Positions 43,982 through 55,960 are shown, numbered from the stretch's first letter. The stretch is DNA of 64,000 nt from Paguma larvata (GCA_030068075.1 CM057829.1:81155132-81219131); one strand, 5' to 3'. The notes: generated by a model not told the origin, from the sequence alone. A program made the numbers and translations.

Positions 43982-45810
43982 AAAAATATTTATAGAAAAA
44001 AAAACAGGCAAAACTAAACTTTGATGTCTATCCAAACACAGTAGGATGATAAAGTAAGGAGGTAGTTACTATAAAAGTCTAAAGAAATAACTCAGTGAAG
44101 ACAGAAGGGGCTGTGATTTGGGGCTACATAGGGACCTTGGAATGGCTGGGAATGGCTTGTTTCTTGAAGCCATTGAAAAGAATATGTGTTGAAAAGAATA
44201 TTCACCCGTCAATAATTAGGTAAACTACACATTTGTTTTATGAGACTTCCTATGTTTCTTATTTGAGAAAAAGAATTAAAAAAAAATAGATATACTAAGA
44301 CCAGACAGAGGAAATAAATTATTTTGTTATGTTCTTGAATTTTGGGATCAAATTATAGAATGAGTTAATCCCTTAATTGGCAAAATACTGAGTACCTTAT
44401 CCCTAACAATCTATTTTGTTCCAAGGGTCTACATTGGTGTTTACAAGATGTGGCATAGCCCTAACTCTTGTTTTAATGTGAAATTGCTTTGTGTTTTCTA
44501 TTTCCTTTGTTTCTTTAATTAAAATGAATATTCTTTAGTTGAATTTTTAGAATTTGTAAAGCTAATTGGGATAGCTGCTGATAATAAGGGTTAGAATCGA
44601 ATGTATACATAGGTTGGTGGCGTATTAAGATTTTTAATATATCCCACCTAACTTCACTGAGAATTATAAAAATGATCTCCAGATTTAACAAAGTACCTTA
44701 AACCCTTCACAGAAAAGCATCAAATAAATGTGCAGCAAGCCATAACAATAACAATCGTAATATATCCTGTTGCCCAAATAAAACCATGGTCAGTTGACCA
44801 AGACTGATGAATTCATTTACAATGAGAAGATTGAGATAAATAGAAGCCTAAAGGAAACAACGGAACAAATAAAAGGGAGGAAATTTACCACCTTAAGTAT
44901 CACAGGAGTTTCAGGAAAGCTGAGAATGATTAGGTACGTTAAATATTACTAATATTTCCCCAAATGTTGTCTGCCTAACATCGGCATCACTTACGACACA
45001 GACGATTCCAGACATAGCTGGATTTAGAGACATGTTTATATAACAATTTCAAACTTAACATTTTATACCAAAATTAAAAATAAAATATGAATATCTTTCA
45101 AGCAGCTTTAATTAATAAAGCCTTCTTTCATGAGGAAAACATTTCATATTTAAAATCCATTCAAAGAAACTTCATAAATCCTTATTTTTCCTGTACTTTC
45201 TCTTCTGAAAATTGTTTCAACCGAGGAACCCTTTAAAATATGTATATGGCTATACGTGAGTAAAATTCACCACAGACATGTTTTATTTGATAAATACAAG
45301 GCCAATGAATGTCTTTTAAGCCAGAATAATGCATTTGGTCAGAACAAGCACAGGAGAAGAGAGAAGGCAGTTGATTTAGAACACCCCTGAGTTACAGGCC
45401 CAGGGATTGGACCCGTCAGGAGAAGACCGCTCATATTCCCACATCAGATGGCAGCAGCTTCAGTAGATTTCCTAGGCCAAGTTTGACTGTGCCCAGTAAG
45501 CAGGCTTCAATATCTGAACACAGAGCCTCCATGACTCTTGGTTTTACTGAGACCTTCAGAAAATGGCCTAGCTTTTCTTTTGTAATCTGGTCTCGGAAGC
45601 AGGATCTGCCTCAGGCAACATTTCAAAAGAACTGTTGATGACTCCTCTGGCATCTTTCTGTCCTTTCCAGACTCTCCTTCATCCATGGAAAATCCCTTCT
45701 CTCAGTTCTGTTTGTAAGAATCTCATGCCGACACGATTGGGGATGAGAAAACTTCTTAAAAGAGAGGGAGAACACTGGTGAACCACACCAAATGAATGAT
45801 CACATATCTT
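43982..45810. other. Low-copy sequence
   Basis: About 1.8 kb without SINE, LTR or L1. Contains small local duplications at 44136-44200 (GGAATGGCT and TTGAAAAGAATAT each twice). 45320-45760 is more G+C-rich and complex. No gene supported. Confidence 0.4.
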
Positions 45811-45825
45811 AAAGAAAAGACCCTT

Positions 45826-46026
45826 GGGGCAGCTGGGTGACATAGTCGCTTAGGCGTCTGACTTTGGCTCAGGTCATGATCTCACAGTTCACGAGTTCGA
45901 GCCCCGTGTCCGGCTGTGTGCTGACAGCTCAGAACCTGGAGCCTGCTTCAGATTCTGTGTCTTCCTCTCTCTCTGCCCCTCCCCTGCTCACACTGTGTGT
46001 TTCTCTCTCTAAAAAATAAACAAACT

Positions 46027-46070
<44 letters not shown>

Positions 46071-46077
46071 AATAAAC
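45826..46077 (+). mobile_element. Felid tRNA-Lys SINE with long (AAAT)n tail
   Basis: GGGGCAGCTGGGTGACATAG head, GTCTGACTTTGGCTCAGGTC, GAGTTCGAGCCCCGTGTCCG and CTGACAGCTCAGAACCTGGA. The tail has become an (AAAT)n array of about 45 bases (46030-46075). Confidence 0.94.
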
Positions 46078-46082
46078 AAAAG

Positions 46083-46930
46083 GCTTTAAATCCAGGGTAT
46101 ATAGACCAGATCATAGCTAACAAATCTTAAGGGAGAAGAAATGTTAAAGAGAAAAATCAAGAAACCGGTCATGAATAGCTTTGAAGTGTGCCTTGATTTT
46201 ACTTAAAAGTAATAGGTATTTATTTACATTAATAATGTAAAATGATTAATATCGTAATATCGATGCTAACGAAGATAAGTGCTATATCCTAGAAATCTTT
46301 CCTGAAATAGGAGAATCGTAGACTGATTCACTAATGCTCTTCATTAACGAGATTCAACACTGGCGAATGTGAAGGTGTTGAATAGCTGTGGATGTTTTGG
46401 GACAAGTGATCCTTTCATTTGCACATCGTTCCACTCCCCAGCCTTTTGCCCTGCTTGGTGTTTTGGGAAAATATTCTTTCAAGTACCTTTGACAGCTGAG
46501 TTTCGACCAGGTCTGTAATGGGCATACTGGAGGACACAGAGAGTTTCTCATTATTGCTCCTCCTCACAGCCTGCAGAGGAAGTTGGATCTCCTCCAGGGC
46601 CCAGATCCCACCTGGGCAGCTTGGGCACATGGCCTGGCTTCCATATTCTGGCTACTCCACTTTTCCTTTAACCGTTGGGATTTCCCACCTTCCTAATCTT
46701 GCTAGTCTGGATTGCCTACTTGCTTTAAATTGCCCAGTTGGATTTTCGGTTCTTTCTTCATTTTACAAATCTAATTTACTCAAATCTTGCTGAAATAAAT
46801 TCTCTATACTTTGAAAAACCTATCATGTTTTCTGTTCTCCTGAACAGAACCAAAGGGTTGCAGGAAGTATTAAAACACCACGCACTGTCTGTGTTCAATG
46901 AAAAGAGGCCCATGCATGCATAGCTATTAA
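46083..46930. other. Low-copy sequence, possible old LTR
   Basis: 46370-46870 is relatively G+C-rich and includes AATAAA at 46794-46799, followed by sequence resembling LTR ends (TTTTCTGTTCTCCTGAACAG). I cannot assign a family. Frames on both strands (46354-46793) overlap and are unsupported. Confidence 0.35.
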
Positions 46931-47190
46931 GACATGTTTGAAATCATTCAGCTTATTTTGTGTTCCCATCTTCCCAGTCCTGCTGCAAATCAGCATAACC
47001 ACAGCACCTTGCTGGGGAGGAAGAAACACAATGGAGGGTGCACCTCCCACGTGTAATGCTACTCCCTAGGGCTCTGTCTGCACTGTATGCACTCACACAA
47101 AAACTGTGAGGGAAGATAGCATCCAGGCAATAGAAAGATTTGACAGAGGAATCTCTGGGCTGCCCAGGCTGTGTAAATATTTCTTCACGA

Positions 47191-47249
47191 AAGAAAGGAG
47201 GAACGAAAGAAAGAAGGAAGGAAGGAAGGAAAGAAAGAAAGAAAGAAAG

Positions 47250-47291
<42 letters not shown>

Positions 47292-47340
47292 GAGAAAGAA
47301 AGAGAAAGAGAGGAAGGGAAGGAAGGAGAGAGGAAGGAAG
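47191..47340 (+). repeat. Purine-only GAAA/GAAG/GA tract
   Basis: About 150 bases almost purely A and G on the plus strand: GAAG and GAAA tetranucleotides, then (GA)n of about 30 bases, then mixed AGAAAG and GGAAGG. The 150-, 102- and 96-codon frames over it are low-complexity translations. Confidence 0.95.
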
Positions 47341-47474
47341 CAGCATGTATCTACTTTACAAAATATCCTATTTCTGATGAAAAAAAAAATGGCTGATGGT
47401 AACATATTACCAAAAGGAGAGAAACTCCATCGAATGCCAGAAAGATAGACTCATATAGACTTAGAAAGCATGAA

Positions 47475-47625
47475 TTCAGGCCCTTGTGTTAATCTTTACT
47501 TTCCGTGTGAGCACAGGAGGCCAGAAAATAGCACTGAACTTCGCTTTCCTCATATGTGAATGAGGAATAGTAATGGTAATGCCTATCTTACAGAGATGTC
47601 CTAATATTTAAAAGTTACACCCTCC
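47475..47625 (-). mobile_element. MIR SINE, antisense
   Basis: CTTCGCTTTCCTCATATGTG, AATGAGGAATAGTAATGGTA and ATGCCTATCTTACAGAGATG match antisense MIR ('ctcagtttcctcatctgtaaaatggggataataatagtacctacctc'). Confidence 0.72.
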
Positions 47626-49967
47626 TTGCCAGCAATGTGGGAGTTTCTTCTACCTGAAAAAGGAGCTATATTTTGCCAGTGGGCAGGCAATCACTTTCAA
47701 TATCTCTGCCAGCCTTTCTGTGAGAACAGAGGAGGTCACAGAGCAGGGAAATGAGATTTTGAATCCAAGGCTAGTCAATGGAGGTATCAAGTTAAGAGAA
47801 GTGACAGGAGGGCCAGGAAGACACTGGGAGAAAAGTAACAGGGGGAGAAGGGAAGTGGTTGGGAGAATACCTGTAATGAGATGGAGACTCTAAAACAGGG
47901 AGCGGAGTCTCACCCAAGACTCTTTGCCTTGCCCCAACATCTAAACGCAAATTCCTAATTTTGAAGAGAGATTAAGAAAGGGAACTGGAACTTAGAGCAA
48001 GAAGTGACCAGAAAATTTAAGGTCTCCCCTTCCACCAGGAAATTTGTAGGAATCTGAGTGAGGACTACAGTTTGCCTCGAATGAGGTCGAGTCCCATTTA
48101 TTTAAGTCTCAAAGAACAAGGAATCTCACCAGATAGGTCTTTATCTAGAGATAAACCAGTTTTAGATGAGAGAGCACATGACAAACATTGCAACACTACA
48201 CAAGACTCCTTGTTTGTAATGAATGTTTTCCTCAATTAATTTGTAATGGTGATTTCAAAAGCTTTCCTTTGTTTAAACCTTGCATTAAATAAATGTTTCA
48301 ATTTTTAATTAGTAATCATTAGGCTTCTATTCTGTGTAACCGTTTTACACATAGTAGATTACAGCACTAAACCCTCCCTACATACTTGGTTCTTAAAGCA
48401 TCATCAAATAAAAGTACATGTAGGACACTGACGGTGCCGTAATCTAGGCATCAGGCAGTATCCTACCATTAGAGTTAATTGCATCTTCGTTTGACTAAGA
48501 GCCACTCAAATAAGTACCATTCAGATGTCATTTTCAGAGCAGCTCCTGTTTTCATTCCCTGGCCGAGTATGGGTTAGGGAGGTTGCTCTGCAAGCAGTGC
48601 TCTTGACTCCACATCCCAGTGAAAGTCTGTCCCAGTAATTGCTTCATTAATGGAAGATCGCTTGATATTGGATATCTTCATGTAGCTTTAAAAGTCTCCT
48701 AAAAGCAATAAGTTCCTCAGTGATATCAAATTTTACAATCATTGCACCCATAATAGAAAACACATGTAAAAAAACAGTGCCAGTCCTATCTCTGTATTGG
48801 AAATGCTTGCCTTAATTAATATGCATTATTTTGGAAAAAATGCACCAGTTAATATATAGTTCGTTAAAATAAATGTGCATTGCATTTAGATAAGTTGTAA
48901 CTCCATGAATATGATGCTTTCACTACAATAAGAACCAGTAGAATTTAAATGAACCAAATTTTTTTTTTCTTATTGATTTTTTTCCCCCTCGAACACAGGG
49001 AAATATACAACATAATATCACATATTTCCCCAAGTAACTTTCTCTTTGATAATATTTTTTTGAGGAAGATCAAGAGGCAAAACATGGATTGTCATTTCTA
49101 CATTTTCTGTATTTCATATGTTCTTTTTTGAATCACGACTAAAGTAAAAACATGATGATTTTCCCTGCCTTGTTAAAAGATACATCTTCTAAAGTATAGT
49201 GATATTTGGCATTTTAATATTTCTTATCAGCAATGCCATACAACCAAGTAAGCCTGGTTACCTTTAAAACGATTTCATGTTTGGAATCAGCAGATCGTGG
49301 GTATTACTTATTCTTTTGTTCATTTTGGAGTGAAGTGAGATGACAGGTGTCCTTTTTTTGGTGGCGTAGTGGCTTTCCAGCAAGGTTAACCGTCTTGGGC
49401 ATATTCTGTAATGTGAATTTGGCCTTTAAACTTCTCTTTAAAGACAGAGAAATAATTTCTATGACAGAAAACCTCCCTTAAGAGTTTGAAATATATTTAT
49501 AGTTCATTCTGGAAGGGATTAAGCCAGAGGTATGCTTAGGGGTGCAGCATGCTAGAAACAATGCGTGTAATGTACTTAATTAGAATGACACTTCCTAACT
49601 TCTTGGTAAATTTCTGTCTCTCTTCTCTCCCACCGTCATCCCCTTCTCATTCTTCATGCTAGGGTTTATTTTTCATCCCTTTACGAGGTTATGTCATTTG
49701 AAATGAGTAAATATTTGCACTCCTTTTATGATTGGCAAAGTATACAACACATGTTTGAGAAGCAGTAATTAGCAAGGTATGTGACTGTCTCTTAAGGTAT
49801 ACTGACATATTTTGAAAAATAAATCCAAGCAGCATATCACAGCTCACAACTCTGTAATGGGACTTAACTTCTAATGGAACAGCTCCCAAGACTAAGAATG
49901 TCATGGTAAAATACAAAATTGAAATGGGAACCACTTTGCACCATGGCTCCACTTCTAGTATCTATTT
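47626..49967. other. Two-kilobase repeat-poor stretch
   Basis: No transposon I can recognise. 48210-48950 is AT-rich but complex, with features often seen in conserved developmental enhancers (ATTA and AATTAAT cores), which is only suggestive. A minus-strand frame at 49689-49952 (87 codons) has no family features. Confidence 0.4.
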
Positions 49968-49982
49968 AACTCTGAGCTTTTC

Positions 49983-50205
49983 TTTTTTTAAAAAAAATTT
50001 TTAATGTTTATTTATTTTTGAGAGACATAGAGACAGAGTATGAGCAGGGGAAGGGCACAGAGGGAGGGAGATACAGAATCCGAAGCAAGCTCCAGGTTCT
50101 GAGCCATCAGCACAGAGCCTGACGCGGGGCTCGAACTCACAGACCGAGAGATCATGACCTGAGCTGAAGTCGGCGGCTTAACCGACTGAGCCACCCAGGT
50201 GCCCC
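49983..50205 (-). mobile_element. Felid SINE (young), antisense
   Basis: TTTTTAATGTTTATTTATTT tail, ACAGAATCCGAAGCAAGCTC, GACGCGGGGCTCGAACTCAC and GAGCCACCCAGGTGCCCC head. Perfect 15-base target-site duplication AACTCTGAGCTTTTC (49968-49982 and 50206-50220). Confidence 0.97.
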
Positions 50206-50220
50206 AACTCTGAGCTTTTC

Positions 50221-51076
50221 TATGCTAAATACATATTCTCCCCCCATAGCTGAAATTCATATCTTCCATATATAATCAGTAAAAGGATTTTCATCAGAAA
50301 GAAAATTATAAATGATAATATATCTTAACTTTCTCCTAGTATGAGAATTCAAATATTGTTTAGTAAGCCCACACGTTTGTTTAGAAAGTTGATTCCCAAG
50401 CCATGCATCTGCTTTTTAGTGATCAGAATGACTTATCCTACAGGTATACAAGTATGTGTGCCTTGGGAGTGTATTATAAAATATATCAAAGTAAAGGGTC
50501 AAAACATCTCAATTTCTTATGACATATTTAAAATTCGGTTTTTCTTAAGTATGTACCTCACTTCAGCTAACTTTATAGTGGGAGAATTTCAACTCCTGTC
50601 TTCAATATAATAAGATTCATTGACTTTCGCCTCTCTGTTTGTCACATATCTGTTTCAGCTGTATCTGTGAACTGATATGATCAATGGTACATTCGGAGTT
50701 TTTGTGTGTTTTTTTTTGTTTACTCCTTAAAATTGATATATTTTGTTACAAAGACAGGATCTCCAAAGTTCTTGCAGACAAAGTAATATAGCTACATAGT
50801 GAAAAGCAGAAATAACAGAAGGAGAAATAATTTAAGAAGCACAGGGAATGAAAAATAGAATGTATTTGGTTGACATTTGAAATGGGAAAAAGAGTCAATG
50901 AGGCAGAGTGATTCAGAAAGTTACTTCCAGAGGAAGTAGAGAAAGTTTTCACCTTGACACTAGTAAGGTTATGTCAAGGAACTTAGAGAAAGCTAGTATC
51001 ATGCCCCAAAGGGGGAACTGGCTGTGTGTCTAGGGAATGAAGCTTCTGTACGTGTTCAGGCAAGTGTCTGGGACAC
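50221..51076. other. Low-copy sequence
   Basis: No gene or repeat recognised. A short 89-codon frame at 50341-50610 is unsupported. Confidence 0.4.
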
Positions 51077-51360
51077 TTTTTTTTTTTTTAATTGAAGTAT
51101 AATTGTCATACAGTATCCTATTAGTTTTAGATGTCACAGTGATTGGGTGTTTTTATAAATTATGAAATAAACCTCATGATAACTCTGGTTATCATCTGTC
51201 ACCACATAAAATTATTACGATATTATTTTTCGTATTGCCTATGCTGTACATTATCACTGCATTACTTGTTTGTTTTAACACTGGAAGTTTGTACCTCTTA
51301 ATCTCCTTCACCTGTTTTGCCTGCCTCCCGGTCCTAGAGCCTCTCACCATTCACAGCCAT
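51077..51360 (-). mobile_element. L1 LINE 3' UTR, antisense
   Basis: A T run (poly-A tail in antisense) leads into AATTGAAGTATAATTGTCAT, AGTTTTAGATGTCACAGTGA, GGTTATCATCTGTCACCACA, TATGCTGTACATTATCACTG, GGAAGTTTGTACCTCTTAAT and TCCTTCACCTGTTTTGCCTG, the antisense order of an older L1 3' UTR. It is 5'-truncated to about 280 bases, as is typical of L1 insertions. Confidence 0.85.
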
Positions 51361-52678
51361 ATGGGAGAGAGGATCGTTTACTTGAAGACTTTATACTAGT
51401 CGAGATAGATGGGAGGGCATTAAAAAAGAGAGATGGCTTTCTTTTGGGACCTGCAATATGTTTGGAGAACAAAATGAATCAAATCAGTTCGTATTGTTTA
51501 CTCACTACATCTCTGTAGCTGAGCTGGATACAGTTTCCTTGGCACAGAGTTTACCTCTCAGAGGAAGCTCATTGGATGGCCATGCGTCTTTATTCCACAA
51601 GCCACTCCTGCCAAATTGAAGAATGGAGTCTGTTATTTTCACAAGCAGCCTCCTAGAGCATGATTAAGGTCTCATGCATGTATCACAGAGAGGTGGACCA
51701 ATCTGTGTTTCCTCACAGGAAGAAACAGATGCTCTAAATTAGCCCTGAAACTGAACTGGAATTTATGTTCATTATAAAGAAAAAGCACGGATAACTAATC
51801 CGTTCAAACTTACAGAACAATGGTGAATAGGGCAGTAGTTGGGTATCATTTGTAAGGTAGGTAACCCATTCCCCTTGTTCTCAGATATGTTCCTATTTTC
51901 ATATTCACAGATATAATTTCAAAGATAATCTCTCCTGGGTTGAATTCCTTCAAGGTAAGGTGTTTTGAAATATTTTAGGACCTTTTATTTTAAAGGTTAT
52001 GGATTTGTATGCGACAATTTCATCTACTAAATAGGCAGCAGAGACAACACAGAACGTCTCAGTTTTTACGTGCTTCTTAAAATCCCTAACTTCCTTCCTG
52101 TTTTAAAGTGAAAATATATATACATCTTTAAAGTGTCAAAAGCGTATATTCCCTCTCCCACCGTTATCCTCTAAATCACCTCTCTCTAGCTCTCTTTTTT
52201 TTCTTGTCATCGTGTGCTCCCCACGTATGGCAATATCAATGGGATCTCTTTTATCATTTTTTTTCTCCCTTCACTGCTCACTATCACTGTGGAGATCAAA
52301 TACATCTTCATCTGTGTAAATTGTTCATCCTTAAATTTTTTTTTATTTCCTTTGCAAGTGTAGCCTACTTTTGATCAGTGAGGGAATGTCTCTATCACCT
52401 TCTCGATCATAGTTTTAACATTACAGGAAAAAGAGTAGTTGAATTTTATATCACTATTTCTTCATGGTAATATTTTTTCTATCATAACCATTTGTTGTTT
52501 GGACTTAAAAAAAAGCCGAAAAGAAAAAGAAAAGTTAGTTTTTTCATATTATCCCTATGATCATTCATTAATTCTATAGTTGTAAAGACTATGTGGTAAG
52601 TTGTAATATACTGTTAAGTAGGAAGTACTGCATAATGTCAACTTTTAAGTAACCTTTCTTCTTTATATGACTTTAAAA
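51361..52678. other. Low-copy sequence
   Basis: About 1.3 kb with no recognised repeat, RNA gene or credible frame. Confidence 0.4.
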
Positions 52679-52691
52679 AATCCAGATTTTA

Positions 52692-52936
52692 TTTTATTTT
52701 TTATAAAGTTTTTTTATTTACTTTCTTTAAGTTTATTTATTTATTTATTTTGAGAGAGAGAGAGAGCATGAGTGAGGGAGAGGCAGAGAGAAAGAGGAAA
52801 AGAGAGATTATCCAAGCAGGCTCCACGCTGTCAGCACAGAGCCCAACATGGGGCTCGATCTCACAAACTGCAAGATCATGACCTGAGCAGAAATCAAGAC
52901 TCAGATGGTCAACCGACTGAGCCACCCAGGCGCTCC
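52692..52936 (-). mobile_element. Carnivore SINE, antisense
   Basis: Long T-rich tail, TTTGAGAGAGAGAGAGAGCA, GGGGCTCGATCTCACAAACT, GATCATGACCTGAGCAGAAA and GAGCCACCCAGGCGCTCC head. Target-site duplication AATCCAGATTTTA (52679-52691) / AATTCAGATTTTA (52937-52949). Confidence 0.95.
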
Positions 52937-52949
52937 AATTCAGATTTTA

Positions 52950-53556
52950 GTTTATATTTTAAAATTTTCCAAGTTTTTATTTAAGTTCCAGTTAATATGC
53001 AGTGTAATATTTTTTTCAGGTGTAGAATTTCGTGACTCATCACTTTCATGCAACACCCGGTGCTCATCACAAGTGTCCTGCTTAATCACCATCACCAATT
53101 TCACCCGTCCCCAGCCCACCTCCTCTCCAGTAACCATCAGTTTGTTCTCTATAGTTAAGAGTCTACTTCTCGGTTTGTCTCTCTTCCCCTCCGCCCCCTG
53201 TACCATGTTCATTTGTTTTGTTTCTTAAATTCCACATATGAGTTAAATTTGTTTTTCTCTGACTGACTTATCTTGCTTATCATGATACTCTCTATCTCCA
53301 ACCATGTTGTTACAAATGGCAAGATGTCATTCATTTTTATGGCTGAGTATTATTTCGCTATGTGTGTGTATATATATATATATACACACACATATATATA
53401 TATATTTAAATGTATATTCTTTCTCCATTCATCAGTTGATGGGCATTTGAGATTTTTCCATTTTTTACCTATTATCGATAATGCTGCAATAAACATCAGG
53501 GCCCATGTATCCCTTCAAATTAGTATCCTCCGGGCAAGTATCATATTTTAAAAACA
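52950..53556 (-). mobile_element. Carnivore-lineage L1 3' region, antisense
   Basis: AAGTTCCAGTTAATATGCAG, GCAACACCCGGTGCTCATCA, CAGTAACCATCAGTTTGTTC, AAATTCCACATATGAGTTAA, TGTTGTTACAAATGGCAAGA and AATGCTGCAATAAACATCAG follow the antisense order of the L1 3' UTR common in cats and dogs. An inner palindromic TG/TA/CA array (53361-53407) has expanded at the usual TATATAC site. Confidence 0.87.
53361..53407. repeat. Palindromic (TG)4(TA)8(CA)4 array
   Basis: 53361-53392 is a perfect 32-base palindrome of eight bases TG, sixteen TA and eight CA, followed by another (TA)n to 53407. It sits inside an L1 3' UTR remnant. Confidence 0.95.
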
Positions 53557-53574
53557 CTTCCACTAAGACTCTAA

Positions 53575-54010
53575 ATTATCAAATAATCTTTTGTATCTGG
53601 CTTCTCTCACATGGGATTATATCTTTGAGGTTTATTAAATTTATAACATGTATCCATATTTTATTGTTTTGAATTGCTGAATAGTATTCCATGCTATGAA
53701 TAGACTACATTTGGATTATTCATTCGCCACTTAATAGACGTTTGCTCGCTATTAACAATGTTGTTGTGAACATTCACATACACATCTTAATATGGACCTA
53801 TTTTCATTTCCTCTGAAAAGATTCCTAACAGTGAAATTGCTGGGTTGAATGCTAAGTTTATGTTTAACTTAAAAACAAAAGCACAACAACAACAACAACA
53901 ACAACTGTCAACTGTATTACCAAATAGCTGTCCAATCTTGTATTTCCACCTTCCACGTATGAAGGTTTCAGTTTCTCTGTAGCTTCTCCAATACTTGAGA
54001 GCTGAAGTGT
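53575..54010 (-). mobile_element. Older L1 (L1M-type) fragment, antisense
   Basis: GTATCTGGCTTCTCTCACAT, TTGCTGAATAGTATTCCATG, TGTTGTGAACATTCACATAC, GAAATTGCTGGGTTGAATGC and TTCAGTTTCTCTGTAGCTTC match antisense L1 3' sequence. An (AAC)n microsatellite (53883-53905) replaces part of the expected segment. It abuts the younger L1 to its left. Confidence 0.8.
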
Positions 54011-55486
54011 AGAAGTCTTACTGCCTCAAGATGTTTGACCACCATCTATGACCTATCGTTGGTTGAACATTTAGCTATGCAGACAGAGAGGTTACCCTTA
54101 GGAATCTGGGCTTAAAACTAAAATCAAGAAGGAAACAAACAAACAAACTCAGAGCAAAAACATCAATGACCACACTTTGTAGGGGAGATAATAATTCATA
54201 GATTTTATCCAGGCAAGTAAATAAATAAGCAAACAAAACGACAAGCATACAGAAGTAGAATAGATTAAGAAGTATATTCAAAGTTCAGGGTGTTTTTTAG
54301 AATCTCTCTCACTTTTGTTTACTGCTGGCCCCCCTGCATGTATATTTTCAGGTACCTTCAGCCAAGGATGTGTGAGTAACTTTGGCCTACTCTGATCTCT
54401 GCAGTATATTAGACTAGAATCAACCTGAAATTGGTAGGAAATTAATCAAGTCCCTATGGTTGTCACATCTTCTGGAACTCCTAGTTAAATCGCTCACTGG
54501 GTTGCAGGTCTATACCCACACAGACCTGCAACCTATAGCTAGCTGAGCTTCTGGCTCTCATTGTTGGCTTTTCCATTTATGACAAGACTCCAAGTCAACT
54601 GAGTGCTCTCTTGCAGTAGGGTTATAGGTACTGGTTTCAAGACCTGCTTTGATCTCCTGCTTCCTCGCTAACAGAAGGGGACAGGAAAATGGTAGCAGTC
54701 TCAGGGAAGGATACCATAGACCCTTGCTGCTCCTATGCCGTGTTTAATATTTTCATTTATAAACCCTCCTCAATTTGTCGTATGCCTTTGATTTCCAGAG
54801 TGCTGAAATGAGTGGGGTATTTTTGTTTGTTTTTGTTTTTACACTTTTCTTCACTTTCATAGTTGCTTTTTTATGCCCTCAGTCCATTGTTGCCTTCCAG
54901 AAGTTAATCTTCTAGGTTATCTTTTATCTTTCCTAAAACACATCTCCTGAAATCAACTATGAAGACTGAGTCGAAGTAAATTATGATTAAATATGGTGGG
55001 AAAAATATGTGTTTACTTCTGTATCCTCTCCTCAGAAATGACATTAAGATGATTAAAATTATCTAAAAGTTGAAATAGAAAGAAGATGGAAGAGGGGATA
55101 ATAGCAGATAAGTGATGTCGAGGGAACATTGGAAGATGGCAGGTGTGTGGTCTCAGCAGGTGGCAAAAAACTGACATATCAGACTCCACGGCAGGAGTTA
55201 ACAAGTAGCGGGTGATTTCCTCTATAGAACCCAGAAGGTGCTCAGGAATGTGAGGGGCCAGGAACCTGAAACCCAACTGCTCATCAACAGAGCAGTAGAT
55301 GAGTGGGCTCTGATATAATCTCATAAATGAAATCGGCATCATGCCAAATGAAGTAACTATAATAGATAAATATGGATATGTTTTAGGAATATATACATTA
55401 AAGGAAGCATAAGAAGAGTATATAGAGCTTAACATTCCTTATAAAATTAAAATAAACTTTAAAGATATACGTATGATTATATATGT
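54011..55486. other. Low-copy sequence with one strong hairpin
   Basis: No gene supported. 54500-54533 holds a perfect 12-base inverted repeat. The 140-codon minus-strand frame at 55013-55435 has no recognised domain. 55020-55330 has mixed composition and may be a decayed L1 5' region, unproven. Confidence 0.4.
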
Positions 55487-55494
55487 ATATAATA

Positions 55495-55759
55495 CAGGTA
55501 GCAAACTATGGCCTGAGGACCAAATCTACCTGTTTTGTATGGTTGTTCCTTGAGCTAATAATGGTTTTTACACACATAATGATTGAAAAACCCATTTCGG
55601 TATCCATAATACAGATTGATGGGAACATAGTCAAGCTCATTAGTTTACATTATATCTATGACTGCTTTTGCCACATAATAGCAGAGTGAGTAGTTGGGAC
55701 AAAAATAATATGGCCCACAGAGTTATATTCAGTCTTTTACAGAAGTCTGCCAAACTCTG
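55495..55759 (+). mobile_element. hAT-type (Charlie-group) non-autonomous DNA transposon
   Basis: Begins CAGGTAGCAAACTATGGCCT and ends AGTCTGCCAAACTCTG, diverged versions of the CAGGGGTCGGCAAACT terminal inverted repeats. Inside, GAGGACCAAATCTACCTG, TTGATGGGAACATAGTCAAG, CTATGACTGCTTTTGCCACA and GAGTAGTTGGGACAAAAATA follow the common mammalian repeat. Flanking ATATAATA / ATATAGAT fits a decayed 8-base hAT target duplication. Confidence 0.8.
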
Positions 55760-55960
55760 ATATAGATAGATGGATAGGCACACAGATACATAGCTACATA
55801 GACACATACACATACGTACTCATATATATGCATATATAAGGACATTAAACTTAAACATACAAACATATACGTTTATAATTGCATATACATATATTTAAAT
55901 GTATATATATAAACGTTTTTATTTATAAACATATAGACATTTATAATGGTTATAAATAAG
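55760..55960. repeat. AT-rich simple sequence
   Basis: GATA-, ACAT- and TATA-type degenerate repeats directly after the right end of the hAT element, continuing to about 55960. Confidence 0.8.

Noticed and set aside
46953..47405. 150-codon minus-strand frame rich in F, S and L
   Set aside because: Its centre is the translation of the polypurine tract at 47191-47340. Low complexity, not a protein.
55013..55435. 140-codon minus-strand frame
   Set aside because: No recognised family, start context or neighbouring exon. Possibly over a decayed repeat.
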